This document shows, piece by piece, positions 54,043-62,795 of a DNA stretch of 64,000 bases. The notes below the pieces were generated by a model. It was not told the origin of the DNA. It made no database searches and was given only the letters and a program-made list of their open reading frames with translations. How positions within the stretch are numbered: the stretch's first letter is position 1; each line of letters opens with the position of its first letter. Both the position numbers and the translations under genes were made by a program. The stretch comes from JAEUOS01 sp965279115 (GTDB taxonomy: Bacteria > Pseudomonadota > Gammaproteobacteria > Burkholderiales > JAEUOS01). The DNA is taken from the NCBI GenBank assembly GCA_965279115.1, contig OZ257137.1, positions 3,782,001 through 3,846,000 on the forward strand, in the 5' to 3' direction.

Positions 54043-55297
54043 GGTACCGCAGGCACTGGGCTCTGAGTGTGCATGCTCCGCATGTCGCTTTGGTGCCGCT
54101 GAACTTGTGGTGGGTACGACCGTTGGTAGTGCATTGCGTGCCGTTGCTGTACAGGGACTGGCCAGCCGGACACATGCAGGTGCCGGCTTTCGCGTCATAG
54201 GTGAAGTCCGTGGGCCGAAACTTCTTGGTCTGGTCGGCTTCGCGCGCGGCCTTCCCTTTGTCGTAAAGCGGGTCGGCCAACGCTTTGTACTTGGCCTGAT
54301 CCTTGAAACGCTCATCGCGCTTGCGCATCATCGGGTCGGCGATCAAGGCCGGTACCCCAGCTTCATAGAGGGCGGCAAGGTTGACTTCCGAGTGATAGCC
54401 GGCGTCGGCGGTCACCAGCGTCTGGTCGGTGCGGATCGCGTCGGTCTGTTTGACGACCGGTAGCAGGGTGTCTTGTTCACTGCCGGAGCCATGCGCCTGG
54501 GCGGCAACGATGATCTGGTGCCGGTCGTCTACAGCGGCCACGGCGGTGAACCCTTGCAACACGCCCTTGGAGGTAGCCATCTTGGCGCTGTCGTTGTCGG
54601 TGACGTTGCTCTTGCGGATGTTGCCCTTGGCTGATTTGCGCTCTTCTTCACGGGCAAGGAAGTCACGGATCCGCGCGGCTTCACGCTGCAGACGCTCGCG
54701 GCGCTTCTCTTCGGCGCCAGTGCTGTCGGCCGCCTCGCCCTGCGTATCGCGGTTGCGGTGGGCCTTCACCATGGCCTTGACGGCCTGTTCCATCCGTTCG
54801 GCGTCCTTGGCCAGTTCGGCGTGGGTGCCACTACGGCGCTTGCTGGCGTTGCCAGGCAGTTTTACGCCGTCGATGGCGAACATCTGCCGGCCAATCAGGC
54901 CCTGGGCGTCGCAGGTCATGAGGACCTGGGTGAAGAGTTTGCCGATGTCGTCGCCCAGCTCGCGGATGAATTTGGCGAGAGTAGTGAACTGCGGGGCCGA
55001 ATCACCCGACAAGGCCATGAACAGGACGTTCTCGCGGCAGGCGCGTTCGATGCGTCGGCTGGAGATCATGCCTCGGCTGTAGGCAAGCAGCACGATCTTG
55101 AGGAGCACGCTCGGTTCGTATGCCGGCGCGCCGGTGGCGTCATTGCAGTACTTGGCGTGCAGCGGCTGCAGATCGAGTTCGTGATCGACCAGGTAGTCCA
55201 GTGCGTGTTCGAAACTGCCGGGGATAAGCTGGGCTTCGAGATCGATCGGCAGGAAGCGCGGGCTTCGGTCTACTGCTTTGAATCGCGCCATCGGCAT
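54043..55297 (-). pseudogene. IS1182-family transposase, C-terminus truncated by IS3
   Basis: About 418 residues of an IS1182 DDE transposase remain, from the N-terminal MARFKAVDRSPRFLPIDLEA to the cysteine-rich CGACTLRAQCLRYP just before base 54042. At that point the reading frame runs into the IS3 terminal repeat (PESPRVLRR and onward, stop 53846). Family motifs include FAIDGVKLPGNASKRRSGTH and TLVTADAGYHSEVNLAALYE. The missing C-terminal part is not found on the far side of the IS3, so the insertion was followed by deletion. It is expected to be inactive. Confidence 0.85.
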
Positions 55298-55428
55298 TCC
55301 CCGTTGATCAACTACTTGATCAACGCTTCAGGTGGGGCGAGGTGGACTGCTGCGGAGACTTTTTATACAGCCTCAACGTGAAAAATCAGCCGCGCCGTTG
55401 GGCGTCGGCTGGATTGTAGGGTTGGGCG

Positions 55429-55869
55429 TCATTGGATAGACCAGCCAACAATTTTGCCGCCAGCCGCCGCCAACCCGACGTACTCGGCACCACATTTGAA
55501 GAATATGAACTCCTGCCCCGAAGCACGGCCATGAGGCACACCATCCGGCCACCAACGACGCTAAAACGGTGGGCTTGGAAGGTTTTGTGCTTTTGAAGAA
55601 GTACACGACAGAGGTCGGCCGACCTCAGTGCCAACTGGAGCCTCGGCTGCCCACATCCGAGCGTTGGTATCAAGGTTGTGCATCTCAAAGATTCGCTTGG
55701 ATGCGGGCGGTAGCCATGACGGGAGCCAGCCCCGCTGAAATGCTCCTGCTTCGACCGCAACCGCATGAGTGTCGTAGTTGACCTCCTGCGTTTCTGAAGC
55801 GCAGCCGGCAACCAACAGTACAGCTAGGGGCTGGGCCAGAAAACGTGCGGCCAAGCGAACAACTGTCAT
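55429..55869 (-). pseudogene. Lipoprotein gene interrupted by in-frame TAG
   Basis: The frame from ATG 55869 to TGA 55429-55431 would give a 146-residue lipoprotein if one amber codon at 55561-55563 (codon 103) were read. The N-terminus has a signal peptide and lipobox (LAVLLVAGC). The next segment RGWLPSWLPPASKRIFEMHN then LDTN matches a small lipoprotein family known to me only as hypothetical. After the TAG the same frame continues RRWWPDGVPHGRASGQEFIF then FKCGAEYVGL, which looks like the natural C-terminus. It is therefore a nonsense pseudogene beside the transposon scar, or a sequence error. Confidence 0.65.
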
Positions 55870-55886
55870 GACTCCCAACTAAAAGT

Positions 55887-56023
55887 AGGCGACCGAAAAA
55901 TCGCGACAAAAGCGACTGTCCTGTCGCCCAATTCCGGCATGAAATCCGTAACCCATTGATTCTTGATCAAGCCCGACATCCCCCAAATCTTTAGACGACC
56001 TAAAAATCCGACAAACGCGACTT
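55887..56023. repeat. Imperfect direct repeat (about 30 bp, two copies)
   Basis: Copy one (55887-55918) and copy two (55993-56023) share TAGRCGACCNAAAAATC followed by GACAA and GCGACT, with few mismatches. They lie about 106 bases apart in the gap between the lipoprotein pseudogene and proA. A 61-codon open frame (55879-56064, minus) spans both but has no recognised similarity and stops directly before the lipoprotein gene. Confidence 0.5.
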
Positions 56024-56071
56024 GCAGCCAGCCACGCTGCGATTGCCGCAGCGCTCAACACCAAACGCGCC

Positions 56072-57352
56072 TTAAGCGCGCCCCTGCCCGTTACCCAGTA
56101 CTACCCACTTCACGCTGGTCAGCCCTTCGAGCCCCACCGGGCCGCGGGCGTGCAGTTTGTCGTTGGAGATGCCGATCTCGGCGCCCAGGCCGTATTCAAA
56201 GCCATCGGCAAAGCGTGTCGAGGCGTTCACCATCACCGAGGCGGAATCCACCTCGCGCAAGAAGCGCATGGCGTTGGCGTGGTGGTTGGTGACGATGGCA
56301 TCGGTGTGTTTGGAGCCGTAGCGTTCGATGTGGTTCATCGCTTCGTCCAGGCTCGCCACCACTTTCACCGAGAGAATCGGCGCGAGATATTCGGTGGACC
56401 AGTCTTCCTCGGTGGCGGGCTTCATGCCCGGCACCAGTTTCATCGAAGCGGCGTCGCCGCGCAGTTCCACGCCCTTGTCGCCCAGCACCTTGCCGATGCG
56501 TGGCAGCACGTAGGGGGCAATGGCCGAATGCACCAGCAATGTTTCCATGGTGTTGCAGGTGCCGTAGCGCTGGGTCTTGGCGTTGTCGGCCACGGCAACC
56601 GCCATGGCCATGTCGGCGTCGGCGTCGATGTACACGTGGCAGATGCCGTCCAGGTGCTTGATCATCGGGATCTTGGATTCCCGCATCAGGCGTTCGATCA
56701 AGCCCTTGCCACCGCGCGGGACGATGATGTCCACGTACTCCGTCATGGTGATCAATTCACCCACGGCGGCGCGGTCGGCGGTTTCCACTACTTGCACAGC
56801 GTCGGCCGGCAGGCCGGCGGCGGCCAGGCCCAAGCGCACGCAGGCCGCGATGGCCTGGTTGGAATACAGCGCCTCCGACCCGCCACGCAATATGCAGGCG
56901 TTGCCGGACTTCACGCACAAGCCGGCGGCATCGGCCGTCACGTTGGGGCGCGATTCGTAGATGATGCCGATCACGCCCAGCGGCACGCGCATCTTACCCA
57001 CCTGTATGCCGGTGGGACGGTACTTCAGGTCGGTGATCTCGCCCACCGGGTCGGGCAGGTCGGCCATCTGCTCCAGGCCCAGCGCCATGGTTTCCAGCGC
57101 CTTGTCGGAAAGGGTCAAGCGGTCGAGCATGGCCGAATCCAGGCCCTTGGCGCGGCCGGCTGCGAGGTCGCGCTCGTTCTCTGCCTGCAGCGTGGCGCGG
57201 CTGGCTCGGATGGCGGCCGCGATTTCCTTCAACGCGGTGTTCTTGGCGGCCGTCTGCGCGCGCGCCATGGCGCGTGCAGCGGCGCGGGCGCGCTGGCCCA
57301 TGCCGCGCATCAGGGCGGGAATATCGGTTTCGCTTTTCAGGACGGCGCTCAT
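56072..57352 (-). CDS. proA: Glutamate-5-semialdehyde dehydrogenase
   Basis: ProA reduces glutamyl-5-phosphate with NADPH in proline synthesis. The 426-residue protein has the aldehyde-dehydrogenase fold. Its catalytic cysteine is in AKTQRYGTCNTMETLLVH, and nearby are IYESRPNVTADAAGLCVKSG (nucleotide site), IPMIKHLDGICHVYID and ASTRFADGFEYGLGAEIGIS. The start at ATG 57352 matches the usual N-terminus. In betaproteobacteria it typically follows holA, as here (60-base gap containing a terminator). Confidence 0.97.
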   Translation of the reverse strand: MSAVLKSETDIPALMRGMGQRARAAARAMARAQTAAKNTALKEIAAAIRASRATLQAENERDLAAGRAKGLDSAMLDRLTLSDKALETMALGLEQMADLPDPVGEITDLKYRPTGIQVGKMRVPLGVIGIIYESRPNVTADAAGLCVKSGNACILRGGSEALYSNQAIAACVRLGLAAAGLPADAVQVVETADRAAVGELITMTEYVDIIVPRGGKGLIERLMRESKIPMIKHLDGICHVYIDADADMAMAVAVADNAKTQRYGTCNTMETLLVHSAIAPYVLPRIGKVLGDKGVELRGDAASMKLVPGMKPATEEDWSTEYLAPILSVKVVASLDEAMNHIERYGSKHTDAIVTNHHANAMRFLREVDSASVMVNASTRFADGFEYGLGAEIGISNDKLHARGPVGLEGLTSVKWVVLGNGQGRA

Positions 57353-57369
57353 CTACAGGATTTTAGGTG

Positions 57370-57392
57370 AAAACGCGGCTTTTCAAGCCGCG
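57370..57392 (-). terminator. Intrinsic terminator between holA and proA
   Basis: An 8-bp stem (CGCGGCTT and complement) closes a three-base loop at 57374-57392 and is followed on the minus strand by TTTTCACC. It lies about 20 bases beyond the holA stop and would separate holA from proA transcription. Confidence 0.7.
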
Positions 57393-57412
57393 CGCGCGCT
57401 GCGGTTGCCCGC

Positions 57413-58393
57413 TTACTGCGCCGCCAGCCGGGCGCCCAGGCGGTAGAACTCTTCCCACACGTCGTCGGAAATCTCGCGCGGGCGCAGGCCTTTCACCAAC
57501 CGGTCGATGGCGGCGGCGTGCTTCAGCGCCTCGCCGATGTGGCGCGGGCTGATGGAACGGGCGCGCCGTTCGTAGGCGCCAATGCGCGGCCCCTTGTTGA
57601 ACACCCGTTCTCCGCGCTTGAGCTTGGCGAGGGTGCGCACGTCGTCGGCCATGGCCCACAGCACCAGCGGCGGCGCTTCGCCTTCGCCCTTCAGGCCTTC
57701 AAGCATGCGGCGCAGGCGCACCAGGTCGCCGGCCAGCCAGGCCTCGGAAAGCTTGAACACGTCGTAGCGCGCCACATTGAGCACCGCTTCCTGCACCGCC
57801 TCCAGCGACAGCGGGCCTTCGGGGTACAGGAGCGCCAGCTTCTGCAGCTCCTGGTGCGCGGCGAGCAGGTTGCCTTCCACCTTGTCGGCGATAAACGCCA
57901 GGGTCTCGCGGTCGGCACTCTGTTTCTGGCGCTTCAAGCGCTCGCCTATCCAGTTGGGCAGGGCAGCAGCCTCCACCGCCCGGGATTCGATCAGCACGCC
58001 GGCGTCGGCCAACGCCCGGCACCAGCCGGTCTTGAGCGTGCTCCAGTCACCCGGAAAGGTCACCAATAGCGCGGCATCCGCATGCGCCAGCGAAGCCAAT
58101 TGTTCGAGTGCGGCGCCGCCGTCACGGCCGGGCTTGCCGGAGGGGATGCGCAGGTCGATCAGCACCCGGTCGCCAAACAGCGACATGCCGGCAAGCTCGC
58201 TCCTCGGTTGCGCCCAGTCGAAATGCTGGGTCACCGAAAACACCTTCCGGTCAGTGAAACCGCGCGCCCGGGCAGCGGCGCGGATCGCATCCGCCGCTTC
58301 CAGCGCACGCAAGGGTTCGTCGCCGGTCACCGCATACAGCGGCGAGAACTCCCGCGCCAGCTGGGCGGGCAACTGCTCGGGGGTGATCTGCAT
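57413..58393 (-). CDS. holA: DNA polymerase III subunit delta
   Basis: HolA is the wrench of the clamp loader that opens the beta clamp. The 326-residue protein has LYAVTGDEPLRALEAADAIR at the N-terminus, FDWAQPRSELAGMSLFGDRV, the DnaX-like lid region NLLAAHQELQKLALLYPEGP, and the C-terminal helical collar (LKRGERVFNKGPRIGAYERR). It follows lptE (seven-base gap) in the leuS-lptE-holA order. Confidence 0.94.
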   Translation of the reverse strand: MQITPEQLPAQLAREFSPLYAVTGDEPLRALEAADAIRAAARARGFTDRKVFSVTQHFDWAQPRSELAGMSLFGDRVLIDLRIPSGKPGRDGGAALEQLASLAHADAALLVTFPGDWSTLKTGWCRALADAGVLIESRAVEAAALPNWIGERLKRQKQSADRETLAFIADKVEGNLLAAHQELQKLALLYPEGPLSLEAVQEAVLNVARYDVFKLSEAWLAGDLVRLRRMLEGLKGEGEAPPLVLWAMADDVRTLAKLKRGERVFNKGPRIGAYERRARSISPRHIGEALKHAAAIDRLVKGLRPREISDDVWEEFYRLGARLAAQ

Positions 58394-58400
58394 GCGCGGG

Positions 58401-58922
58401 TCAGCCCGGCTGCTTGAGCAGGGGGGCGGCCTCGATGCGCCGCAGAAGCTGCTGGATCAGGTCGGACTGCATGTCGCGGTAGATCAGCGCCTCTTCGCCT
58501 TCCTTGGCCAGCACCTGGTTGTCGTTGAAGGCGAAGTCGCGCTCGATAACAAGCACCAGTGGCGCGATCAGGTCGCGGCCCTGGCGGTCGGTCACGCGGA
58601 CGTCCACGTTGTACTTCAGGCGGAACTCCCGTACCCGGCCCGAACTGGAAAGCGAAAGTATGGTCTTGCTGCGCGCCTCCCGCACCGGCACCAGGATGGC
58701 CTGCGCGTCGTCGCGCACCGCGGTGATGCGGGTGTCGGTGCCGGTGCGCAGGTAGCGTTTGAGTTCGGCGCCGAACTGGCTGCTTTCGGGCAGGTCCACA
58801 AAGAGGGACTCGTACGGCAGCTTGGCGCTGCCGCGCAACTGGAAGCCGCAGCCTGCCAGCGGCAGCGCCATCAGCGCGCCCAGCAGGGCGCGGCGTCTCG
58901 ATGGCGTGGCCCGGCGCATCAT
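58401..58922 (-). CDS. lptE: LPS-assembly lipoprotein LptE
   Basis: LptE plugs the LptD barrel and helps to insert lipopolysaccharide at the outer membrane. The 173-residue product has a signal peptide with lipobox (LPLAGC) and the mature start GFQLRGSAKLPYESLFVDLP, the typical RlpB/LptE N-terminus. Two start codons are in a row (MM, 58922 or 58919). The leuS stop is at 58924-58926, so the genes nearly touch and are co-transcribed. Confidence 0.95.
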   Translation of the reverse strand: MMRRATPSRRRALLGALMALPLAGCGFQLRGSAKLPYESLFVDLPESSQFGAELKRYLRTGTDTRITAVRDDAQAILVPVREARSKTILSLSSSGRVREFRLKYNVDVRVTDRQGRDLIAPLVLVIERDFAFNDNQVLAKEGEEALIYRDMQSDLIQQLLRRIEAAPLLKQPG

Positions 58923-58923
58923 G

Positions 58924-61575
58924 TCAGGCGACGATGTTGACCAGCCGGCCGGGCACCACGATCACCTTCTTGGGGGCCTTGCCTTCAAGGTGTTTTTGCG
59001 CGCCGTCGCTCGCCACCGCCAGGGCCTCGATGGCGGCCTTGTCCGCATTGGCCGGCACCTGCACGCTGCCGCGGTGCTTGCCGTTGATCTGCAGCACCAG
59101 TTCGATCACGTCGGATTTGAGCGCCTCTTCCAGCACCTTCGGCCAGGGCGCGTCGAGGATGTCGCCCATGGCGGCGGCGAAGCCGAGTTCCTGCCACATC
59201 ACATGGGTGATGTGCGGCACCACCGGGTTCAAGGCGCGCAGCAGGATGGAGAGGCCCTCGCGCACCACGGCGGCGGCCGCGCCGTCGCCCTTGGGCGCGC
59301 CTTCCAGGGCGTTCAACATCTTCATCGCGCCCGAGACCACCGTGTTGTACTGGATGCGCCCGATGTCGAAATCGATCTGCTTCAACGCGGTGTGCACCTC
59401 GCGGCGCAGCTTCTTGAGCGGCTCGGGCAGGGTGGCGGCGTTCGGCGTGCCGGCACTCCTGATGGCTTCCGACCAGGCATGGCCAAAGGTCCACAGGCGC
59501 TTCAGGTAGCGCGCCGAACCATCCACACCGGCGTCGCTCCACAGGAGCGTGTCTTCCGGCGGCGAGGTGAACATGGTGTACAGGCGCGCGGTGTCGGCGC
59601 CGTAGCGCTCGATCAGGTCCTGCGGATCGACACCGTTGTTCTTGGACTTCGACATCGTGCCGATGCCGTTGTAGTCGATGCTGCTGCCGTCGGACTTGAG
59701 TTTCGCACCGGTGATGCGGCCGTCGGCGCCGAAGATGTTGTCCACATTGTCCGGCCAGAAATACTCGATGCCGCCCTTTTCGTTCTTACGCGAGTAGATG
59801 TGGTTCAACACCATGCCCTGGCACAACAGCTTGGTGAAAGGCTCGTCGAAATTGAGCAGCTTCATGTCGCGCATCACCTTGGTCCAGAAGCGCGCGTACA
59901 ACAGGTGCAACACCGCATGCTCGATACCGCCGATGTACTGGTCCATCGGCATCCAGTAGTCGTTGCGCGCATCGACCATCGCGTCATCCGACCCCGGGCT
60001 GCAGTAGCGCATGAAATACCAGGACGAATCGACGAAGGTGTCCATGGTGTCGGTTTCACGCCGCGCCGGCTTGCCGCAAACGGGACAGGTGACCCCGGCA
60101 TGGAAGCCCGCATGCTTGTGCAGCGGGTTGCCGGAACCATCGGGAATGCAGTCTTCCGGCAGCACCACCGGCAGGTCCTTTTCCGGCACCGGCACTGCGC
60201 CATGCTCTTCGCAATGGATGATGGGAATCGGCGTGCCCCAGTAGCGCTGGCGCGAAATGCCCCAGTCGCGCAGGCGCCAGGTGGTCTTCTTTTCGCCCAG
60301 GCCCTTGGCTGCGAGATCGGTTGCAACGGCGTCGACGGCGGCCTTGAAGGCTAGCCCATCGTACTTGCCGGAATTGACGCAGGCCCCGACCTGCTTGTCG
60401 GCGTACCACTCCTCCCAAGCGTCGGTGGAGAAGGTCTTGCCGGCCTGGCCCACGACCTGGCGGATCGGCAGGCTGTATTTTTTCGCGAAGGCGAAGTCGC
60501 GTTCGTCGTGCGCCGGCACGCCCATCACCGCGCCGTCGCCGTAGCTCATCAGCACGTAATTGCCGACCCACAATTCCACCCTGGCGCCGGTGAGCGGATG
60601 CTCCACGAAAAGCCCGGTGGGCAGACCTTCCTTTTCCTTGACCGCCAGTTCGGCCTCGGTGGTGCCGCCCTTCTTGCATTCCTCGATGAAGGCGGCAAGT
60701 TTCGGGTTGGTCTGCGCCGCATGCTCGGCCAGCGGATGCTCCGGCGCCACCGCACAGAAGGTCACGCCCATGATGGTGTCGGCGCGGGTGGTGAACACAT
60801 GCATGCGCCCGCCGCCGATCGGCTGGCCGTCGCTGCCGCGGATGTCGTGCGGGAAGGCGAAGCGCACTCCTTCGCTCTTGCCCAGCCAGTTTTCCTGCAT
60901 CAGGCGCACGCGTTCTGGCCAGCCCGGCAGCTTGGTGAGAGTGTGGTCGAGCAGTTCCTCGGCATAGTCGGTGATCTTCAGGTAATAGCCGGGGATCTCG
61001 CGCTTTTCCACCAGCGCGCCGGTGCGCCAGCCGCGCCCGTCGATGACCTGCTCGTTGGCCAGCACCGTCTGGTCCACCGGGTCCCAGTTGACGATCTGGG
61101 TCTTGCGGTAGGCGATGCCCTTTTCCAGCATCTTGAGGAACAGCCACTGGTTCCACTTGTAGTACTTCGGGTCGCAGGCCGCCATTTCGCGGCTCCAGTC
61201 GATGGCCAGCCCCATCGCCTGCATCTGCTTCTTCATGTAGGCGATGTTCTCGTAGGTCCACTTCGCCGGCGCCACGTTGTTCTTCATGGCCGCGTTTTCG
61301 GCCGGCAGGCCGAAGGCGTCCCAGCCCATCGGCATCAACACGTTGTAGCCGTTCATGCGCAGGTGACGGTACATCACGTCGTTGATGGTGTAGTTGCGCA
61401 CATGGCCCATGTGCAGCTTGCCCGAGGGGTAGGGCAGCATGGAACAGGCGTAGTACTTCGGCTTTTCACGGCCGGCAGCATCCTTGGCATGCTCCATCGC
61501 CAGGTAGGCGCGGGTGTTTTCCCAATGCGCCTGGGCGGCTTTTTCGACCTCGGACGGGGTGTATTTTTCTTGCAT
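58924..61575 (-). CDS. leuS: Leucyl-tRNA synthetase
   Basis: LeuS charges tRNA-Leu. The 883-residue class I enzyme has the HIGH-type motif SGKLHMGHVRNYTINDVMYR near residue 50, and MSKSKNNGVDPQDLI (the KMSKS loop) in the C-terminal half. The CP1 editing domain contains TTRADTIMGVTFCAVAPEHP with its aspartate loop. The start ATG 61575 is set by the conserved MQEKYTPSEVEKAAQAHWEN; a longer open frame upstream is antisense to the FecR gene. It heads the leuS-lptE-holA set. Confidence 0.97.
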   Translation of the reverse strand: MQEKYTPSEVEKAAQAHWENTRAYLAMEHAKDAAGREKPKYYACSMLPYPSGKLHMGHVRNYTINDVMYRHLRMNGYNVLMPMGWDAFGLPAENAAMKNNVAPAKWTYENIAYMKKQMQAMGLAIDWSREMAACDPKYYKWNQWLFLKMLEKGIAYRKTQIVNWDPVDQTVLANEQVIDGRGWRTGALVEKREIPGYYLKITDYAEELLDHTLTKLPGWPERVRLMQENWLGKSEGVRFAFPHDIRGSDGQPIGGGRMHVFTTRADTIMGVTFCAVAPEHPLAEHAAQTNPKLAAFIEECKKGGTTEAELAVKEKEGLPTGLFVEHPLTGARVELWVGNYVLMSYGDGAVMGVPAHDERDFAFAKKYSLPIRQVVGQAGKTFSTDAWEEWYADKQVGACVNSGKYDGLAFKAAVDAVATDLAAKGLGEKKTTWRLRDWGISRQRYWGTPIPIIHCEEHGAVPVPEKDLPVVLPEDCIPDGSGNPLHKHAGFHAGVTCPVCGKPARRETDTMDTFVDSSWYFMRYCSPGSDDAMVDARNDYWMPMDQYIGGIEHAVLHLLYARFWTKVMRDMKLLNFDEPFTKLLCQGMVLNHIYSRKNEKGGIEYFWPDNVDNIFGADGRITGAKLKSDGSSIDYNGIGTMSKSKNNGVDPQDLIERYGADTARLYTMFTSPPEDTLLWSDAGVDGSARYLKRLWTFGHAWSEAIRSAGTPNAATLPEPLKKLRREVHTALKQIDFDIGRIQYNTVVSGAMKMLNALEGAPKGDGAAAAVVREGLSILLRALNPVVPHITHVMWQELGFAAAMGDILDAPWPKVLEEALKSDVIELVLQINGKHRGSVQVPANADKAAIEALAVASDGAQKHLEGKAPKKVIVVPGRLVNIVA

Positions 61576-61611
61576 GACCTTCTGCCAACAGCGCTTGAAG
61601 CGGAATCCGAA

Positions 61612-61617
61612 ATTATA
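61612..61617 (-). promoter_or_regulatory. Candidate -10 box for leuS
   Basis: TATAAT reads perfectly on the minus strand, 37 bases upstream of the leuS start. The -35 region 16-18 bases further (AGAGGG-like) is poor, so the call is tentative. Confidence 0.35.
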
Positions 61618-61776
61618 GCCGTTGACCCGCCCGCCCTCTCTGGCGCACCATGTCGACTTGGCGTTTTGGGCCCGAATGTGCGTTCCGTCACGTTTTTGGC
61701 CTGAATCGGCTGCATCCGCGCGGGTTGCGGAAGGCGTATATCCATCACACAACCCGAAAATGAAGCCGGAGTTCAC

Positions 61777-62685
61777 ATGAAAAGAGCTGCCCCCGTATCC
61801 ACCGTGTTGGCCGCCTTGTTTGCGACCCTCGCCGCCACCGCCGCCCTGGCCGCCCCCACCGCCGTGGTGGAAGGCGTGCAGATGCCCGCCTGGGTCGAGC
61901 GTGGCGGTGTCAAGCAGCCGCTGGCCGCGGGCATGGAACTGCAGGCCGCCGACCGCATCAGCACCGGTGCCAATTCGCGCATCCTGCTGCGTCTGGCCGA
62001 AGGCAGCCAGGTCAAGCTGGGCGAGAACGCCCTGTTGTCGATGGAGCGCCTGAGCCAGCGCCAGGACAACAAGCAGACCTTCCTGCAGGCGGCCATCGAC
62101 GTCGCGCGCGGCGCGTTCCGCTTCACCACCGATGCAAAAGCCAAGTTCGCCAGCCGGCGTGAAGTCGACATCCGCGTTTCCACCGTCACAGCCGGCATTC
62201 GCGGCACCGACCTGTGGGGCAAGTCCGCCGGCGACCGCGACATCGTCTGCCTGATCGAAGGCCGGATCGCCGTGCAGCGCGAGGCCGAGCAGCCCGTCAA
62301 CCTGGACCAGGCATTGCAGTTCTACATCGCGCCCAAGGCCAACGGCAGGCCGGATACCTCCCGGCCGGTTCAATTGGCGACGGTGACGTCCGAACAACTG
62401 ACCCAATGGGCCACCGAAACCGAAATCGCCGCCGGCCAGGGCGCGGCGCGGCGCGGCGGCAAGTGGAAGGTGGTGGCCGCCTCGGGCGAGGAGCCGGGTG
62501 TCGCACTCATGGTGGCCGAAAAGCTGCGCGCCGAAGGCTATGCCGCGGCGGTATTTCCGGCCGGCAGCGCCGCCAAGCGCACCTACGAGGCGCGCATCGA
62601 GGGTTTGCCGAGTCGCGCCGAGGCCGAGGCGCTGGGCAACCGGATCGAGCCGATCACCGGTGTGAAGGGGCGCGCGGCGAACTGA
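61777..62685 (+). CDS. FecR-domain protein with C-terminal SPOR-like domain
   Basis: This 302-residue secreted protein begins with a signal peptide (AALFATLAATAALAA). A FecR/LysM-like domain occupies about residues 60-155 (ISTGANSRILLRLAEGSQVK; STVTAGIRGTDLWGKSAG). The C-terminal region from about 225 (GGKWKVVAASGEEPGVALMV; YEARIEGLPSRAEAEALGNR) resembles a SPOR peptidoglycan-binding domain. Proteins of this build in betaproteobacteria are usually envelope-associated and are not iron regulators. It is divergent from leuS. A strong terminator follows at 62709-62750. Confidence 0.78.
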   Translation: MKRAAPVSTVLAALFATLAATAALAAPTAVVEGVQMPAWVERGGVKQPLAAGMELQAADRISTGANSRILLRLAEGSQVKLGENALLSMERLSQRQDNKQTFLQAAIDVARGAFRFTTDAKAKFASRREVDIRVSTVTAGIRGTDLWGKSAGDRDIVCLIEGRIAVQREAEQPVNLDQALQFYIAPKANGRPDTSRPVQLATVTSEQLTQWATETEIAAGQGAARRGGKWKVVAASGEEPGVALMVAEKLRAEGYAAAVFPAGSAAKRTYEARIEGLPSRAEAEALGNRIEPITGVKGRAAN

Positions 62686-62708
62686 ACGCAACATCCGGCT
62701 CGGCTCAA

Positions 62709-62750
62709 GCGGCCCCGGGGCGCCACGCCCCGCGGGCCGCGATGTTTTTT
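62709..62750 (+). terminator. Intrinsic terminator after FecR/SPOR gene
   Basis: A 13-bp GC-rich stem with one bulge (GCGGCCCCGGGGC pairing with GCCCCGCGGGCCGC) closes a GCCAC loop and is followed by GATG and six T residues (62745-62750). It lies 23 bases after the stop. Confidence 0.8.
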
Positions 62751-62795
62751 GGGTCGGCGATGTATCCTTCCGGCTTCGAATCGGGAGAATCACGC

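Noticed and set aside
55397..55430. Integron attC-like GTTGGGC boxes
   Set aside because: The two GTTGGGCGTC copies are direct, not inverted; no RYYYAAC partner box or cassette order is present.
61576..62793. N-terminal extension of the leuS frame by about 400 codons
   Set aside because: It is antisense to the FecR gene, and LeuS begins at the conserved MQEKYTP.
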